A stretch of 7,558 bases of DNA, taken from assembly GCA_013202595.1 (NCBI GenBank), contig JABMPV010000094.1:1-7558 (forward strand). Reading direction: 5' to 3'. The notes below the pieces were generated by a model, which searched no databases, had not been told where the DNA came from, and saw nothing but the letters and a program-made list of their open reading frames with translations. This document shows, piece by piece, positions 5,944-7,558 of the stretch; the first letter of the stretch is position 1, and the number at the start of each line of letters is the position of its first letter. Origin of the DNA: a bacterium (GTDB lineage Bacteria > Actinomycetota > Acidimicrobiia > Spongiisociales > UBA11373). Position numbers and translations under genes: made by a program.

Positions 5944-6702
5944 TCAGGTGGCTGTCATGCCGCCGTCGGCGACCAGCGTGTGGCCGGTCACGTACGACGA
6001 CGCATCCGACAGCAGGTACACGGCCCCACCGGCGATCTCGTCCGGTTGGGCATGGCGCTGCAGTGGCGCCCTCGATGTGAACATGGCGCGCAGTTCGTCG
6101 TCGTCCACGAGGGTCTGGGCGAAGCGGGTCTCGACGAGGCCGGGGGCGATCGCATTGACTCTGACTCCGCCCGGCCCCAACTCTGCTGCGAGGGTCTGGG
6201 TCAGCGAGATGACTCCTGCCTTAGTGATCCCGTAGACCCCTTGCAGTGGAGCCGCCCGCATGCCGAGCACGCTGGCGATGTTGACGATGGATCCCCCCGC
6301 CTCGGCCTGCCGTGCGAACGCTCTGATGGTGGAGAGGTAGCCCTTGAGGTTCACTTCGATGGTCTTGTCGAAGGCGGAATCCGAGATGCCCAGCATCGGC
6401 CCGAAGTACGGGTTGGTCGCCGCGTTGTTGACCAGGCCGTGGATGGTGCCGAATTCGGCGACGGCGCGCTCGAAGAGTGCGTCCACCTCGTCGGGGTGAC
6501 CCATGTGAGCGGCAATCGGGAGTGCTGTGCCTCCTTCGCCTTTGATGGAGGCAGCCACTTCATCGAGGCCGTCCTGCCGGCGGGAGGCCAGCACCACTGC
6601 GGCGCCTGCTTTGGAGCAGGCCCTGGCGATTGCCTCACCGATGCCGCGACTGGCACCGGTCACGAGCACGACTTTGTCCTTGAGATTGATGTCACTCGGC
6701 AT
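5944..6702 (-). CDS. Short-chain dehydrogenase/reductase (classical SDR)
   Basis: This 252-residue NAD(P)-dependent oxidoreductase has every classical SDR motif: the cofactor loop TGASRGIG at 16-23, NNAA at 92-95, Asn118 in EVNL, Ser144 in NIASVLG, Tyr157 and Lys161 in YGITK, and APGLVETRFA after the active site. Arg41-Arg42 after the second beta strand suggests an NADPH preference (inference). The overall pattern resembles FabG/DHRS4-like enzymes; the natural substrate cannot be told. I chose the ATG at 6702 because the 11 extra residues available from an ATG at 6735 (MPAAPPGTLPA) are proline-rich and unlike the family. Also, TACCCT lies 7 nt before the 6702 start. The gene lies 60 bp upstream of the MBOAT gene on the same strand, so co-transcription is possible, but a functional link to glycan acylation is not shown. 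Confidence 0.93.
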   Translation of the reverse strand: MPSDINLKDKVVLVTGASRGIGEAIARACSKAGAAVVLASRRQDGLDEVAASIKGEGGTALPIAAHMGHPDEVDALFERAVAEFGTIHGLVNNAATNPYFGPMLGISDSAFDKTIEVNLKGYLSTIRAFARQAEAGGSIVNIASVLGMRAAPLQGVYGITKAGVISLTQTLAAELGPGGVRVNAIAPGLVETRFAQTLVDDDELRAMFTSRAPLQRHAQPDEIAGGAVYLLSDASSYVTGHTLVADGGMTAT

Positions 6703-6709
6703 GGCGGGC

Positions 6710-6715
6710 AGGGTA
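6710..6715 (-). promoter_or_regulatory. Putative -10 hexamer TACCCT for a leaderless SDR mRNA
   Basis: On the minus strand TACCCT ends 7 nt before the ATG at 6702, and no Shine-Dalgarno sequence is present. If correct it excludes the upstream ATG at 6735 as the main start. A -35 is not evident. Confidence 0.35.
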
Positions 6716-6820
6716 CCGGGAGGGGCGGCCGGCATACTCTGAGATCAGCCGTTGACGACCGTTGCCGCGCTACCCGGGGAGGTCTGTGAATCGGCCCGAT
6801 ATTGCGGCAGAGAGCGTGCG

Positions 6821-6826
6821 TATCCT
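6821..6826 (+). promoter_or_regulatory. Putative -10 hexamer TATCCT before the frame-broken gene
   Basis: TATCCT ends 8 nt before an ATG at 6835, the same geometry as at the neighbouring genes. It is the main reason for placing the ancestral start of the disrupted gene at 6835 rather than at the GTG at 6786, which has GGGGAGG only 3 nt before it. Confidence 0.35.
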
Positions 6827-6834
6827 TCCTTGCC

Positions 6835-7396
6835 ATGGAGGTATCTCACATCGACTGCCGAAGGCAGCGTCTCTCCGGGGCACGGACTCGTACGTGACCG
6901 GGTTCCTCAAGGCGCGCACCTCCAGCCACCGGGGTGGCAGCATTGCCGGCTACGAGGGCCCGCGGGCCCACTGACGGTCGACTACGACCCCCCATCCTTC
7001 GTCACGACGATCTCGGGTGCCACCGATGGGTATATCACCTTCATCCCCGGGAAGGGTAAGTTCCGCGACATCCAGGCGGAGGGTCTGATCGATGATCAGC
7101 CACTCGTGGTGAGGCGTCCGATGCCCGACATGGGGCCAGGCGCCGAAGAGAGGAGGCTCATCATCGCATTGGGCGAGAGGAGTTATCGCTCTTGGTCGCT
7201 GGGTGAGTGCTATTCGGGGCGCGGAGACCGATCGGGCGTCATCATCAAGTCCGGGCGACGTGGCTTGCGCGTCAGTTCGGACGCCTCTCCTCACGAAGTG
7301 GGGATGGCCATCCTGCTGATGGCAAGTGGCCTGTGGAACTTGACCACCTCCGGCCCGCTTGGAGCCAGTGGTCCGCGGGGATCTCGCCCGCGGTAG
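6835..7396 (+). pseudogene. Hypothetical protein gene, apparently broken by two -1 frame changes
   Basis: I do not recognise this protein. Coding signal (G/C at third positions and plausible protein) moves between frames. From the ATG at 6835 a short frame reads MEVSHIDCRRQ and stops at 6895-6897. From about 6865 the next frame reads LRGTDSYVTGFLKARTSSHR with nearly all third positions G or C, then hits TGA at 6972-6974. From about 6970 the third frame runs cleanly to the TAG at 7394 (about 140 residues), including a hydrophobic stretch, VGMAILLMASGLW, near the C-terminus. Each step is -1, as expected for one lost base. A joined product would be about 185 residues. Explanations are a decaying gene, single-base assembly errors, or less likely programmed frameshifting. 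Alternatively only the last frame is a gene, but it lacks a good start near its beginning. The gene is divergent from the SDR gene. Confidence 0.5.
6956..6969. repeat. Perfect palindrome GGGCCC-GC-GGGCCC
   Basis: This 14-bp perfect palindrome, made of two GGGCCC copies around GC, lies just upstream of the point where coding signal changes frame. Such G/C runs are prone to replication or sequencing slippage. It could also form a small cruciform or be a binding site, but nothing in the sequence supports that further. Confidence 0.6.
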
Positions 7397-7414
7397 AAAA
7401 CCGGTATACCCGGG

Positions 7415-7420
7415 TACGAT
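7415..7420 (+). promoter_or_regulatory. Putative -10 hexamer TACGAT for the lipoprotein gene
   Basis: TACGAT ends 8 nt before the ATG at 7429, and no Shine-Dalgarno sequence is present. The 8-bp palindrome GGTATACC lies just upstream at 7403-7410. No good -35 is seen. This is the clearest of the window's leaderless-type starts because the spacer is unambiguous and the protein start is certain. Confidence 0.45.
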
Positions 7421-7428
7421 CTCGCTCG

Positions 7429-7558
7429 ATGCGCCGACCCCTTGCCATCCTCGCCGTGTTTGCGCTCCTCGTCACAGCATGCGACCGAGGGGGCGATTCG
7501 GAGGCGATCACCACCAGCACCTCGACCAGCACGTCCATCACGACGACCACGACGACCA
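7429..7558 (+). CDS. Lipoprotein N-terminus with Thr/Ser-rich linker (3' end cut by window edge)
   Basis: Forty-three codons are visible before the right edge. The product starts MRRPLAILAVFALLVTACDRGG, a classical lipoprotein signal: two arginines, a hydrophobic core at residues 5-15, and a lipobox VTAC with Cys18 as the lipidated residue. After cleavage, an acidic short stretch (DRGGDSEA) leads into a run of almost only Thr and Ser, a flexible linker of the kind that holds a domain away from the membrane. The functional domain lies outside the window, so no activity can be assigned; a substrate-binding protein or an exported enzyme are both possible. The gene starts 32 bp after the stop of the disrupted gene and carries its own apparent -10 hexamer. 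The Thr-rich linker resembles the one in the SGNH protein. Confidence 0.8.
   Translation, partial: MRRPLAILAVFALLVTACDRGGDSEAITTSTSTSTSITTTTTT

Noticed and set aside
5931..5947. CTGAG/CTCAG inverted repeat at the end of the SDR gene as a terminator
   Set aside because: Only a 5-bp stem with no T-run; too weak to call.
5980..6789. A 269-codon open frame on the plus strand opposite the SDR gene
   Set aside because: Antisense shadow of a complete classical SDR; composition is typical of GC-rich antisense frames.
6950..7294. A 114-codon minus-strand frame opposite the disrupted plus-strand gene
   Set aside because: Composition looks like an antisense shadow, and the plus-strand frame has better third-position bias and more protein-like content. 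Not fully excluded, because the plus-strand gene is itself broken.

Overview
This is a GC-rich bacterial window (about two-thirds G+C by eye) with densely packed genes and strong G/C bias at third codon positions. The likely host is a high-GC actinobacterium. Acidimicrobiia or a relative is my best guess, for three reasons: Thr/Ser-rich linkers in exported proteins, a DmdC-type long acyl-CoA dehydrogenase, and many starts that look leaderless. This taxonomic guess is inference from style, not from a marker gene.

Layout from left to right. (1) A cyclophilin-type peptidyl-prolyl isomerase on the minus strand is cut by the left edge. (2) A DsbA/FrnE-like thioredoxin-fold protein runs divergently from it on the plus strand. 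(3) A 594-residue acyl-CoA dehydrogenase on the minus strand converges on it, and their stop codons overlap. (4) A 283-bp intergenic region holds a perfect actinobacterial-type DnaA box, TTCGGG repeats and a GC-rich leader hairpin. (5) A small RRM RNA-binding protein lies on the plus strand and is followed by a hairpin terminator shared with the opposing operon. (6) A minus-strand cluster runs SDR oxidoreductase, then MBOAT O-acyltransferase, then a membrane-anchored SGNH hydrolase-like protein; the last two overlap as TGATG. (7) A plus-strand reading frame appears broken by two -1 frame changes. (8) The start of a lipoprotein gene with a Thr/Ser-rich mature N-terminus is cut by the right edge.

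Functionally the clearest unit is the MBOAT/SGNH pair. It has the layout of AlgI/AlgJ/AlgX-type systems, which move acyl groups (usually acetyl) across the membrane onto an extracytoplasmic glycan. The SDR and the acyl-CoA dehydrogenase are soluble redox enzymes of lipid or CoA-ester metabolism with no demonstrated link to it. Cyclophilin, the DsbA-like protein and the RRM protein are housekeeping or stress-type functions.

I did not find a clearly new defence or mobile system. The most useful observations are the recurring TANNNT hexamer 6-9 nt before six start codons that lack a Shine-Dalgarno sequence, the frame-broken unknown gene next to a GGGCCC-GC-GGGCCC palindrome, and the DnaA box plus leader hairpin in front of the RRM gene.
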